From positions 62,001-126,000 of the forward strand of contig CAJNOJ010000134.1 in NCBI GenBank assembly GCA_905250025.1: 64,000 bases of DNA. Direction: 5' to 3'. Of the stretch, positions 48,284 through 59,071 are shown piece after piece. The DNA comes from Adineta ricciae. Taxonomy: Eukaryota > Rotifera > Eurotatoria > Adinetida > Adinetidae. Each line of letters begins with the position of its first letter. The stretch's first letter is position 1. The notes under the pieces were generated by a model, which did not search any database, was not told where the DNA came from, and saw nothing but the letters and a program-made list of their open reading frames with translations. Both the position numbers and the translations under genes were made by a program.

Positions 48284-48855
48284 TTCACCTGCGACTTCCA
48301 CATCGTTTTTCGAGTAAATTCGTCCACCGATTAAGCTCATCTTCGAACGAAAGCTTTGCTTTTCTTTAGTTTGAAATCCTTCACCCCGTCATCAACCGCT
48401 GATTTTCGATCAACAGCTCATACTCATTGCATCAACTCGAATCGATTGAAATTAGCTGAACTTGCCGGATACATTCAATTGAAATCGAATTTCAATTCGG
48501 TGAGTTTTCATTGATCACTCTGTTCGTCATATTGAGTCTTTCGATTTAGAAACACTACTTACTTCATGTCAGTGAAGAAGCAGGAACCGATATGAAACCT
48601 GAGGTGAGTAAATACGAAAGACTTGTTTCCTATATCGACAAACATTTTCCCTTTGTTTAGAGAATCAAAATCAACCAAATCATTGATTTATTTCCGATGT
48701 TAAAAGATCTTTATCGGAAAGATTTCGAAGATATGTTCTATGTTGTCAAAGTTTGGGTAAGACTTCAATGAGTTTGAAGGTATTTATACAAGAAAATCTT
48801 TCATATGACCTTGTCTTTATTAGTTGAAAATTTTCGTTTTCGTTGTGAAAGTTTA
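48284..48855 (+). pseudogene. Partial duplicate of TEAD exons
   Basis: Near-identical to 43940-44460 (the end of exon 3, exons 4-6 and their introns), then jumps to the sequence equivalent to 44520-44585. The exon 44461-44519 is missing, with TTTCAT at both edges of the deletion, and after 48855 the match ends. The TEA domain is absent, as is the C-terminal end, so no working protein is expected. It lies about 4.3 kb from the source in the same orientation. Confidence 0.88.
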
Positions 48856-49293
48856 ATTGTTGATGAAATCAACGAATGAGTCACTTGATTAGAAAGACAA
48901 ATGTGTGAATGAAAGGATGTAGATCTCTGACGACACGCGGAGAATGGCAAAAGGTGAAATTGCATAAATTTATTTTGTTGAATCGACTAATACATAGTCA
49001 AATGATTGCAAATTTTGAAGAAAAAAAGTGGCAAAACAAGTGTGATTTCTTGAAGATTTGCCCTTGTTTTTATAACTTATTTTTGAACTCATAACAAACA
49101 GGCATATTTTTTTATGAATATTCAGATTTCCAATAAACAGTCCATAAGGCTTTATTCCATACCTCGAACTGCTTGGCTATTTTTCAGACAGAAAGATTAA
49201 ATTGCACCACAATGATTTATTAATTATATCTATCATCCAACAAAATATAAGTAACTAATTTTTCATATCAAACAAAAAACATTACTATTACGA
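48856..49293. other. No recognisable gene
   Basis: AT-rich 3' flank of the CHAP gene. Confidence 0.4.
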
Positions 49294-49950
49294 CTATTGA
49301 TTCCTATTCGAAGTAAATAATCGTGTAAATAGTCCAGTAGGTTGCCGATGAATATATTGTTGAAGGATTTGATCCTTCATCGATTCCTCGAATGGCTTCA
49401 ATTGATCATTATCCTCAATAACCATCCAACCGAACACTCTATCTTCATCGTCAATATAATAACGATCATTCTCAAATCTTATTGGCACTCGACGCGCGTA
49501 ATCATTTGCCCAATACTGATGTAGATGATTTTGTTCAGCAACATGTACATGATCGGAAACAACATCCGTAATAATCGCCACATGTCCGAAAGGCATTCGT
49601 AGACTACGCTGATAGATAAGTATCGAATCTTTGACTGGTGGTTCCGATGAACCATTTGGAACAGAACGTAAAGGAAATTGCTTACCGTCGGTAACACGTT
49701 CAATATACGTTAAACCGCGCCACATATCACAAGCAGATGAAATATCTTTAAATATAGAACTTTTGCGTAATAACAACCATCGACGAGCATATTCGACACA
49801 TTGCCATTGAAAGCCAGTGTAAATTCCATACAGATAATGACGGCCCACCCTCCAAATACTACTGTTTCTGTTTGAATACGCTGGCACGTTTAAAGAGGCA
49901 GTGCCTTCAATTTCATTGAACGGAACAAGACTATTTATAGCATTTGACAT
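49294..49950 (-). CDS. CHAP-domain amidase (glutathionylspermidine amidase-like)
   Basis: A single-exon frame of 218 residues. The CHAP cysteine peptidase fold is shown by YGIYTGFQWQCVEYARRWLL (catalytic Cys in WQCVEYARRW), the F-DI..A block KDISSACDMW, and MPFGHVAIITDVVSDHVHVA (catalytic His) followed by an acidic/Asn position (AEQNH). The ending DRVFGWMVIED matches amidases that split glutathionylspermidine or related peptides. The family is mainly bacterial and kinetoplastid; with no introns, horizontal origin is likely but inferred. No signal peptide, so a cytosolic substrate is more likely than cell-wall peptide. It neighbours the U-box/VWA/Hint gene (418 bp apart, same strand), and the pair recurs at 56324-59070. 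Confidence 0.8.
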   Translation of the reverse strand: MSNAINSLVPFNEIEGTASLNVPAYSNRNSSIWRVGRHYLYGIYTGFQWQCVEYARRWLLLRKSSIFKDISSACDMWRGLTYIERVTDGKQFPLRSVPNGSSEPPVKDSILIYQRSLRMPFGHVAIITDVVSDHVHVAEQNHLHQYWANDYARRVPIRFENDRYYIDDEDRVFGWMVIEDNDQLKPFEESMKDQILQQYIHRQPTGLFTRLFTSNRNQ

Positions 49951-50367
49951 GATTTATAATCTACACAGGAAATTTCGAATTAAATGAAACTTATCGAGTA
50001 CAGTTAAATATGAAAAAAAAACAAATGTAATGATGATCATGCAACATCCACTGCCTCATGAGTCATTTTCTGTAATTCTCATCGTTACAAAAGTACAAAC
50101 GAGAACACGGATTCATCTAAGTTACAGATGATTAGAAGTCAATTTTGTTCTCTTTTCTTCAGAAAGAGTTTATTAGTCATCGTACTCATCCATTTGATAT
50201 ACCCGAAAGAGGTCGTAAACTCTCTATATCAATCTCTACTACGACAGCAGATCACGTACAGAGGACACATTTGAATTCGGAACATCTGATGTGATTAGTT
50301 AAAAAAATAAAATGTATGTTTTTATTTAATAAGGCAAAAGTCACAACTGATTCACAAATAGATCAAT
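49951..50367. other. Spacer between the Hint-domain gene and the CHAP gene
   Basis: About 417 bp on the 3' side of the Hint-domain gene. It contains the CHAP promoter. The same spacer, slightly diverged, lies at 56552-56958. Confidence 0.5.
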
Positions 50368-52809
50368 TTATTGAACTGATATTTGTTCTTGATTAGTAAT
50401 TCCTTGTAAACCACGCACTCTTCCAGTTCGTCCATGACGCACTAAAGCTTGTTCAGTAATTTCAACAATTCCAGATCTATTCTGTTCATGATCTAGTCGA
50501 CATAAATCCTCAATAACACGCTCACTTCCATAGTAATCATGTCGTACAATATCCTCTTTAAATCCGTGTCCTAAGGTCACACATTCAGTATTGTTAACTA
50601 GCACCGTATGACCTCCATCGAGGGCAAAGTTATAAATTTCGTTACAGCATATTTCAACTGGATTAGATACAAGCGAACATGGCATTAACCATTGATTATC
50701 AAGACGAATCGGATGCCAAGCAGTGATGAAGAGGCCGTTGTCTAACTAAAATTCAATCAAGTAAAGAGATAGAAGTTTCCATTGTCTATTCTGTTTGGCA
50801 GTACTTACTGAAACCATTGAAGTCTTTCCATTATGACATTTCGTTTTCACAACATAAGTGACTTTTCCACCATGAGGTGCCATACAATCACCCGGTTGAA
50901 CATTTTGTACAAGTTTTGTTGTACCATTCATCAAACGCACTGTACATGCACCATAGAAGCATCCACCAGATGCATTGTTAAAAACCGACATGTCGATTTG
51001 AGCACCTGTTTGTTGCGAAGGTTTTGGAGCAGGGAGGCCACAGAAAATCGAGTCCATATCATCGCGAATTTCTGAGAAAAGTGCACCTCGACCGTAGTGT
51101 TGCACACCAGGATCTTTAAAATTGTTACAATACTGAAGAAGATGCGCACCTGAAACGAAGAGTTCTGTCATCTTTTCTATTCAATATGAAGTTTAGATAA
51201 ACTCACGAGTTAAACTAGGCAAGAAATGAACACCCCATTTCGCAAACCAATCATCTCGTGAAATCGCTTCTTGAACTTGTCCTGTTAAGTCTGCTAATAA
51301 ATCTTTGATATATTCATCATCGCGATCCTCACATGTTCTCATTTCATTTTCTAACGATTTCAATTGATTCAGCGCTGCATCAAGGGATTCTCTTCCAGCA
51401 GTAGAATGTTTCTGAAATTTACGCATTTCTTCGAGTACAACGCGTACGTTATGAACCACTTGAAGGCGAAATTTTTGTTGATTTATTCGATGGAGAGCAT
51501 CTGGGTTATGACTTTCATTAATATCGATCTGCGCTACTTTTCGTTTCTCTTGCAATGTATCATAGACAATGGAGAATTTGCAACCTCGCAATAGTTCACG
51601 AGGTAGAGGAATAAGTAAATCCTTGCTTTGACCAAATGTGATCAAACCCATGTCAAAAGTTGTAGATCTGCCAGTATTCTCCGTTGAATACCATCGTGTA
51701 TAATCCGACGATTCAATACGCTGTCCATCGACACATACCTAAAACGATTGAATGTATATGATCGTACAGTAGAATGTCGAAATTTACATGAACATTTGTT
51801 GCAACAGTTGCTAATAATGTAGTGACAGCGTTAACGAAAATGGTTCCGACAAATGATCCATCCGGGATAAATGCGTACGAGCCAGCATTTCCCAGGATGG
51901 CAATATCTTCGAGCAGCTTGCTGTCTAAGTCATATCCGAAACCGAATGTGTTCACGGTGCAGGTAAAATTTGTCTTTTTCTTCAGTTTTTCTAATGTTGG
52001 TAAATGACCACGTGGTGGCTCCATATTCGGACAACCATCTGTGAGAAGAAAAAGAGCTGCATTAGCCCCAGTTGCTCGTTGACCTTTGGTCAAAACATCA
52101 AGACCGGCTCGAAGACCATCCCACAGATTTGTTTGGCCATTATCCTACAGAAAAAATCGTACGTATTTCATTGAATCTAATTTAAAACTTAAATACATAC
52201 GTCTAATCTTGCCAAGGATGCTAAAGCACTTGACTTCCCATCTTCATCCATTTTAGTCAATTGAAAGAGAACTGTTGCATTGTTGGCAAATGAAACAACT
52301 GATAGTCGATCTTGTGGTAGCAATGAGTGTATGATGGTCTTCAACGCGTGTTTGACTAAATCCAATTGGGATAAACCGAATTTCTCGTTTGAGTCATTTT
52401 GAATTTCTGCTTGAACAGCCATGGAGCCTGATGTATCAACGACACAACAAATGTCACACGGAGAACGTGTTGTGTCCGGCGGTGGCTGAATAGAAATATG
52501 AACAAAGCCGTTTGCATAGTTTCCTGTTGCTGTCAATTCATAAGGCACTGCTTTTGCTTGAGAATGACGATTAGTTTGCTCTTTAGGTTGTACCGAGTTG
52601 CGATATTCACTAATTGCAGCTTTCAAGGCACGGTTAGGACGAAGATCGGTAACTGCAAGTGGTGCTCGTGTGATGGGTGAAGTCCCATGACTGTGGAGCC
52701 AAGCTTCAATAGCTTTTCGTTCGTAACTATTGCCATCGGGATCAATGACTGGATCATTCATTAATTCATGCGTAATTGGACAAATAAACGTGCTCGAAGG
52801 CTCGGCCAT
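50368..52809 (-). CDS. U-box, von Willebrand A and Hint (Vint) domain protein
   Basis: 738 residues from five exons (52809-52201, 52144-51788, 51738-51207, 51149-50809, 50745-50368). The N-terminus is a U-box E3 ligase module: FICPITHELMNDPVIDPDGN, YERKAIEAWL and SPITRAPL. A VWA domain follows, with an intact MIDAS (CVVDTSGSM; DNGQTNLWDGL; LFLLTDGCPN). Next is a helical Vwaint-type region. The last 200 residues form a Hint fold: GGCFYGACTVRLMNGTTKLV (nucleophilic Cys), VQPGDCMA, FITAWHPIRL (Thr...His motif) and GGHTVLVNN. Such Hint domains cut their own chain in hedgehog-like proteins. A self-cleaving ubiquitin ligase is the inference; partners are unknown. Domain set known from protists and some invertebrates. 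Confidence 0.88.
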
Positions 52810-53575
52810 GTTGTCGTTTCTAGAAATTAACAACTAATGACTTAAAAAATCATTCCATTTAATACAAAAACGTTATGTGCTGAAGGTTGTGAAATACTAT
52901 CGAAAGGAAGGAAAGAAAATTTGACTCATATGTTTACTCGCATGTTAATAATAATATTTATTAATGATTTATGGAGAAAGCTCGCAATCATAAAGTACAT
53001 TTTAGACGAAGAAGAAACGTGCTGCGCAGTAGTTTTCGGATATTATTTTTGAGTAATCATAGACAAAGCAAATGCTTTATTTATTCGTCGTGCATGATGG
53101 GATAAAGCAGTTGTATGAATAAGACAAACATGATGTCATATGCGTTTGTCATTGGGAAGTCTCGAAAAAGAGAAATTTCCAAGCAATAGCTTGAAGATGA
53201 CATCGATAGTGCTTTATGACAAAGGGATTTTATTCTAAGATTGAGAATCACACGTCATTTTTCATTTTTTGACGAAATCTTATGATGATTTTTGTATACG
53301 CAAATATAAATAGTAACATACAATGACGGGCCATGAAAAAAATACTTGTGATAGCAACGTGAAAGAAGAATATATGTAAAAGATTTTTGAAATGTTTTCG
53401 TGCAGAAGTGGAAGTCTTATCTCTGGCAATAATTTTCATCAAGAAGAATGGAAATACTTTGCTCATCAAGCTCTATTATCTTTGCCTCAAGTATTCCGTT
53501 CATTTCTTAGAAAATTTTATTTGAAAAAAAAAACACAAAGTCATTTTACATTTTCTTGACTAAGCACAAGCTTTT
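52810..53575. other. Divergent promoter region
   Basis: The 5' flanks of the U-box/VWA/Hint gene (minus) and the ART-TPR gene (plus) face each other across about 770 bp. No other gene seen. Confidence 0.45.
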
Positions 53576-55255
53576 ATGGGTTGTTCAGAGTCAAAAATAG
53601 AATCTAAAACGATCGAGCCGATAGAGACGAAGCCTTCTCCATTGGTGACCACACAACGTCCAGTAAATGATCCTCAACCAGTCCGTGTCATGGAGAATTT
53701 CGTTCTTCTTTGGTATTCACCGAATTCATCAAAAGGTTGGGAAAATATTAAGACAGAGCTACGTAAACTTATATCTTATATAAAAATCTTCTATGATTTT
53801 AACGAATGCATTACCTATATCAACAGTATTCGAATTGAACGAGTCATTTTATTGGTACCAGACATGGATTCATGGGTAACACCATTGGAAAAACTGTCAC
53901 AAGTAGAGAAAATTTATGTTTTCAATGATCAATTGAACATCGAGAGTTTTTGTCAACAACTGAAAACTGATCTTGACCTATGTGAACTCGATCTCATCAA
54001 TATTACGGTTTTTCCTAATCCTACTCAAATGGGTGTAACATCGGCAGAACTCAAACGACAAGAAGCGTCATTTCTGCTCGGGCAATTAATGCGAGAGATG
54101 TTACATCGCTTAAAATTCGAAAATAACGCCAAAACGGAATTTGTTAACTTTTTTCGAATACATTACGCTCACGATGAAGAACAATTACGTGCCATTAACG
54201 ATTTTGAAACGAATTATCGTCCGAACAAAGCTTTAGCGTGGTTAGTGCGACCGTGTTTTCTTCGGCGAGTTATACAACGTATTGAACGGACATACGAATT
54301 CGATCTTCATTACAAAATCGCGTTTTTCGCTAAGCACGTTTGCATACAAATGAATATTTTCCAAGAGAACAACTCGTTAGCTGGAGAAAACAAATGGATC
54401 GTCTATCGTGGAAAGACAATACCTCTTGAAATATTCGAAAATCTGCTCAAAAATAAATCTGGTTGTCTTTTTTCAATTTCGGCTTACTTCATAGCTGAAC
54501 CGAATAAAGATATCGCCGTTGATTTCATCTGTCGTCGTCTTATGACTCATCCAGAAAGAATCGGTATTATCTTCGAAATGCACATCGATCCAGCGGCTCG
54601 TAGTATAAGAAGTCCATGTGCTTCGCTTGAAGAAGTTTATGGATCGGAAACCAGCGAGAAAGCAGGGATTTTATTCAGTGGACACACGACATTTCGTATT
54701 GAAGCAATTGAAGAAGTCACTGAGCAATCGAAAGCAATGTGGTTGATGAAACTAGTACTCGTGTCCGATGATGATCCGCAGTTGCTTCGAATTGCCTTAT
54801 CATTACGTAGCAGCGATGTTTATACAAATCCGTTGTCTTATCTGGGCAAATTGTTGATGGAAAAAGGTGATTATGAACAAGCGGAAGAGTTCTTTCTTGC
54901 TCTACTTCTTGATCCATCAGTGCTCAATCAACCACATCGCCTTTCACGTGTTCATCGAGGTCTCGCTACGAATTATACGTATAAGGGCGAATATAGTAAA
55001 GCATTGGAACATTATCAACAAGCAGTAGAACATAGTTCAGTTTATTTACCACCTGATCATCCAGATTTTGTTCCACTTTATGATGGAATTGGTAATTGTT
55101 ATTATAAAATGGGTAGTTACCAAAATGCTATAGAAAAATACGAAGAGGCTGCGAAAATACTCAGTAAAGCTAGTCAATCTATGAATGAACAATTAACCAG
55201 TGACTTAAACACTCGTATCGCCAATACCAAAAAGTTACTGAGCCACAAACCATGA
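53576..55255 (+). CDS. ADP-ribosyltransferase-fold protein with TPR repeats
   Basis: A single exon of 559 residues. MGCSESK at the start fits N-myristoylation on Gly2 with palmitoylation on Cys3, so membrane attachment is likely. Residues about 40-170 are a domain common in such proteins (VLLWYSPNSSKGWENIKTEL). The arginine-type ADP-ribosyltransferase core follows: WIVYRGKTI (Arg), LFSISAYFIAEPNKDIAVDF (Ser) and AGILFSGHTTFRI. In active enzymes the last block is preceded by E-x-E; here the second Glu is replaced (EKAGILF), so activity is doubtful. The C-terminus has three or more tetratricopeptide repeats (LMEKGDYEQAEEFFLALLLD, TYKGEYSKALEHYQQAVEHS, YYKMGSYQNAIEKYEEAAKI). Intronless. The ART-TPR arrangement is typical of bdelloid rotifers. 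Confidence 0.8.
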   Translation: MGCSESKIESKTIEPIETKPSPLVTTQRPVNDPQPVRVMENFVLLWYSPNSSKGWENIKTELRKLISYIKIFYDFNECITYINSIRIERVILLVPDMDSWVTPLEKLSQVEKIYVFNDQLNIESFCQQLKTDLDLCELDLINITVFPNPTQMGVTSAELKRQEASFLLGQLMREMLHRLKFENNAKTEFVNFFRIHYAHDEEQLRAINDFETNYRPNKALAWLVRPCFLRRVIQRIERTYEFDLHYKIAFFAKHVCIQMNIFQENNSLAGENKWIVYRGKTIPLEIFENLLKNKSGCLFSISAYFIAEPNKDIAVDFICRRLMTHPERIGIIFEMHIDPAARSIRSPCASLEEVYGSETSEKAGILFSGHTTFRIEAIEEVTEQSKAMWLMKLVLVSDDDPQLLRIALSLRSSDVYTNPLSYLGKLLMEKGDYEQAEEFFLALLLDPSVLNQPHRLSRVHRGLATNYTYKGEYSKALEHYQQAVEHSSVYLPPDHPDFVPLYDGIGNCYYKMGSYQNAIEKYEEAAKILSKASQSMNEQLTSDLNTRIANTKKLLSHKP

Positions 55256-55471
55256 TTGTAACTTAGGCGAGAACAATAACTTTTGCTTTACGATTCTTCT
55301 TTAACGTAACTGTACTCTGATTCTTCAACTAAATATGTATCTCCTAGTGCCATCTTCTGTTCCTTCTCGTTGGTATTTGATATTCCCAAATAGATGGGAT
55401 AGCCATATCATGTGCCGGAGTAAAAAGATCGACATAGTTGTTTTTTTTCTACGCTCAGTGCAGATTGTCCA

Positions 55472-56322
55472 ATGGTGACTCAGTTGGAGGACTTTCCTAC
55501 CGAACTATTTCTTTCGCTTTTTGATTATTTTTGGGCGCACGAAATCTTTTATTCGTTTGGAAATCTCAATTCACGTATTGATGGAATCATCACTCAATCT
55601 CAACTGCATATTTCGTCAGAAAATCAAGATATTATCGATTCTCCACATCGTATTCTATCATTATCGCTCACGACACCACCGATCTGTTTAAACGAATTCA
55701 CAAATCTGCGTTCGTTAACATTGGATCGATGTTGTTTTGATGAAACATTTCAATTTCCACCCGCAATACTGCGCCTTTGTATAAAAAACACAAGTTTACT
55801 TTCAGAAAATCTGAAACTCATTCTACAAAATCCAACCTTGATCAATGTTCAATTAGATTTACATCGTAAACTAACTCTCTTCGATGATAGTCCATCGTTC
55901 AGTAATATTCAATACTTAACAGTCAATTACATATCATTAAATGATATGATTGAGCTGCTTCGATACACTCCGAAGCTGAAATACCTTCATTTATCTCTGT
56001 TTGGTATCAATCGAGAGAAAATCACGAACTTCACTCCGATTCCAACAATTACTCGACTAACTTGTCTTTCAATGGGAATCACATTCGATCAACTATGCTC
56101 ACAACTTCTGTCAGTATATTTCCCTAATCTTCAAAATTTGACAATTTTCACGTCCTATGTCGATCCGAATGTTTGTATTGCATCGTTGGAACACTTATTA
56201 ACAAATCATGTACGTTTTGTGAAAAAGTTGAATGTTAGTGCACAGTTTGTGATTAATCCTTCGGCAGCCGCTGCGAATAATTACAATATTGAGACGGTCA
56301 AAACACGTTTTCGAAGCGCATT
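55472..56322 (+). CDS. F-box/leucine-rich-repeat-like protein, cut at an N
   Basis: An open frame from ATG 55472, about 284 residues to the N at 56323. The N-terminus LEDFPTELFLSLFDYFWAHE is an F-box-like helix pair. Leucine-rich segments follow (FTNLRSLTLDRCCFDETFQF, FSNIQYLTVNYISLNDMIEL, TPKLKYLHLSLFGI, FPNLQNLTIFTSYVD). Such proteins are abundant in bdelloids and may be substrate adaptors of SCF ligases. It ends mid-frame at RFRSA, where an unrelated minus-strand sequence begins, so the C-terminus is lost to the scaffold join. Confidence 0.75.
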
Positions 56323-56323
56323 N

Positions 56324-56551
56324 CATATCACAAGCAGATGAAATATCTTTAAATATAGAACTTTTGCGTAATAACAACCATCGACGAGCATATTCGACAC
56401 ATTGCCATTGAAAGCCAGTGTAAATTCCATACAGATAATGACGACCAATATTAAAAATACTACTGTTTCTGTTTGAATATGCTGGCACGTTTAAAGAAGC
56501 AGTGCCTTCAATTTCATTGAACGGAACAAGTCTATGTATAGCATTTGACAT
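56324..56551 (-). CDS. CHAP amidase, second copy, N-terminal part only
   Basis: Residues 1-76 of the CHAP protein (MSNAIHRLVPFNEIEGTASL ... FQWQCVEYARRWLLLRKSSI), with a few changes from the copy at 49950 (for example SIFNIGRHYLYG in place of SIWRVGRHYLYG). The frame is cut at the N, so only the catalytic Cys side is present. It lies at one end of a 2.75-kb block matching 49723-52480. Confidence 0.85.
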
Positions 56552-56958
56552 GGTTTATAATCTACACAGAAAATTTTGAATTAAATGAAGCTTATCGAGT
56601 ACAGTTATATATGGAAGAAAGCAAATGCAATGATGATCATGCAACATCTACTGCCTCATGAGTCATTTTCTGTAATCCTCATCGTTACAAAAGTACAAAT
56701 GAGAACAGGGATTCATCGAAGTTAAAGACGATTAGAAGTCGCTTTTGTTCTCTTTTCTTCAGAAAGAGTTTATTAGTCATCGTACCCATCCATTTGATAC
56801 GCTCGAAAGAGGTCGTAAACTCTCTATATCAATCTCCACTACGGTGGATCACGTACAAAGGACACGTTTGAATTTGGAACATCTGATGTGATTAGTTTAA
56901 AAAAAAATGTTTTAATTTAAAAAGGCAGAAGTCACAACTGATTCACAAATAAATCAAT
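56552..56958. other. Spacer, second copy
   Basis: Diverged copy of 49951-50367; no separate feature. Confidence 0.6.
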
Positions 56959-59070
56959 TTATTGAACTGATATTTGTTCTTGATTAGTAATTTGTTGTAA
57001 GCCACGTACTCTTCCTGTTCGTCCATGACGCACTAAGGTTTGTTCAGTAATTTCAACAATTCCAGATTTATTCTGCTCATGATCTAGTCGACGTAAATCC
57101 TCAATAACACGCTCACTTCCATAGTAATCATGTCGTACAATATCTTCTTTAAATCCGTGTCCTAAGGTGACACACTCAGTATTATTAACTAGTACCGTAT
57201 GACCTCCATTGAGAGCAAAGTTATAAATTTCGTTACAGCATATTTCAACTGGATTAGACACAAGCGAACATGGCATTAGCCATTGATTATCAAGACGAAT
57301 CGGATGCCAAGCAGTGATCAAGAGGCCGTTGTCTAACTAAAATTCAATCAAGTAAAGAAATAGAACTTTCTATCGCTTATTCTGTTAGCAGTGCTTACTG
57401 AAACCATTGAAGTTTTTCCATTATGACATTTCGTTTTCACAACATAAGTGACTTTTCCACCATGAGGTGCCATACAATCACCTGGCTGAACATTTTGTAC
57501 AAGTTTTGTTGTACCATTCATCAAACGCACTGTACATGAGCCATGGAAGCATCCACCGGATGGATTGTTGTAAACTGACATGTCAATTTGAGCACCTGTT
57601 TGTTGCGAAGGTTTTGGAGCGGGGAGGCCACAGAAAATCGAGTCCATATCATCGCGAATTTCTGAGAAGAGTGCACCTCGACCGTAGTGTTGCACACCAG
57701 GGTCTTTAAAATTGTTACAATACTGAAGAAGATGCGCACCTGAAACGAAGAGTTCTGTCATCTTTTCTATTCAACATGAAGTTTAGATAAACTCACGAGT
57801 TAAACTAGGCAAAAAATGAACACCCCATTTCGCAAACCAATCATCGCGCGAAATCGCTTCTTGAACTTGTCCTGTTAAATCCGCTAATAAATCTTTGACA
57901 TATTCATCATCGCGATCCGCACACGTTCTCATTTCATTTTCTAACGATTTCAATTGATTCAACGCTGCATCTAGAGATTCTCTTCCAGCAGTAGAATTTT
58001 TCTGCAATTTACGCATTTCTTCGAATACAGTGCGTACGCTATGAACCAATTGAAGGCGAAATGTTTGTTGATTTATTCGATGGAGAGCATCTGGGTTATG
58101 ATTTTCATTAATATTGATCTTCGCTACTTTTCGTTTCTCTTGCAATGTATCATAGACGATGGAGAATTTGCAACGACGCAATAATTCTGGAGACAGCGGA
58201 ATAAGTAAATCCTTGCTTTGGCCAAATGTGATCAAACCCATGTCAAAAGTTGTACCTTTGTCTGTACTTTCCGTTGAATACCATCGTGTATAATCCGACG
58301 ATTCAATACGTCGCCCGTCGACACATACCTAAAACGATCGAATGTATATGATCATACAGTAGAATGTCGAAATTTACATGAACATTTGTTGCGACAGTTG
58401 CTAGTAATGTAGTAACAGCGTTAACGAAAATGGTCCCGACAAATGATCCATCCGGGATAAATGCGTATGAGCCAGCATTTCCCAGGATGGCAATATCTTC
58501 GAGCAGCTTGCTGTCTAAGTCATATCCGAAACCGAATGTGTTCACAGTGCAAGTAAAATTTGTCTTTTTCTTCAGTTTTTCTAATGTTGGCAAATGACCG
58601 CGTGGTGGCTCTATATTCGGACAACCATCCGTGAGAAGAAAAAGAGCTGCATTAGCCCCAGTTGCTCGTTGACCTTTGGTCAAAACATCAAGACCGGCTC
58701 GAAGACCGTCCCACAGATTTGTTTGGCCATTATCCTACAGAGAAAATCGTACGTATTTCATTGAATCTAATTTCAAACTTGAATACACACGTCTAATCTT
58801 GCCAAAGATGCTAAAGCACTTGATTTTCCATCTTCATCCATTTTAGTCAGTTGAAAGAGAACTGTTGCATTGTTGGCAAATGAAACAACTGATAGTCGAT
58901 CTTGTGGTAGCAATGAGTGTATGATGGTCTTCAACGCGTGTTTGACTAAATCCAATTGGGATAAACCGAATTTCTCGTTTGAGTCATTTTGAATTTCTGC
59001 TTGAACAGCCATGGAGCCTGATGTATCAACGACACAACAAATGTCACACGGAGAACGTGTTGTGTCCGGC
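56959..59070 (-). CDS. VWA/Hint protein, second copy, U-box end missing
   Basis: Same exon layout as the gene at 50368-52809, with scattered differences (for example NNPSGGCFHGSCTVRLMNG, GLQQITNQEQ). All Hint and MIDAS motifs are kept, and every splice site I checked is intact. The sequence ends at the N at 59071 within PDTTRSPCDICCVVD, just before the VWA metal site in reading order, so the U-box and start codon are absent. Beyond the N lies the cathepsin gene. I read it as the second allele or a paralogue placed on a chimeric scaffold, not a gene fusion. Confidence 0.85.
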
Positions 59071-59071
59071 N

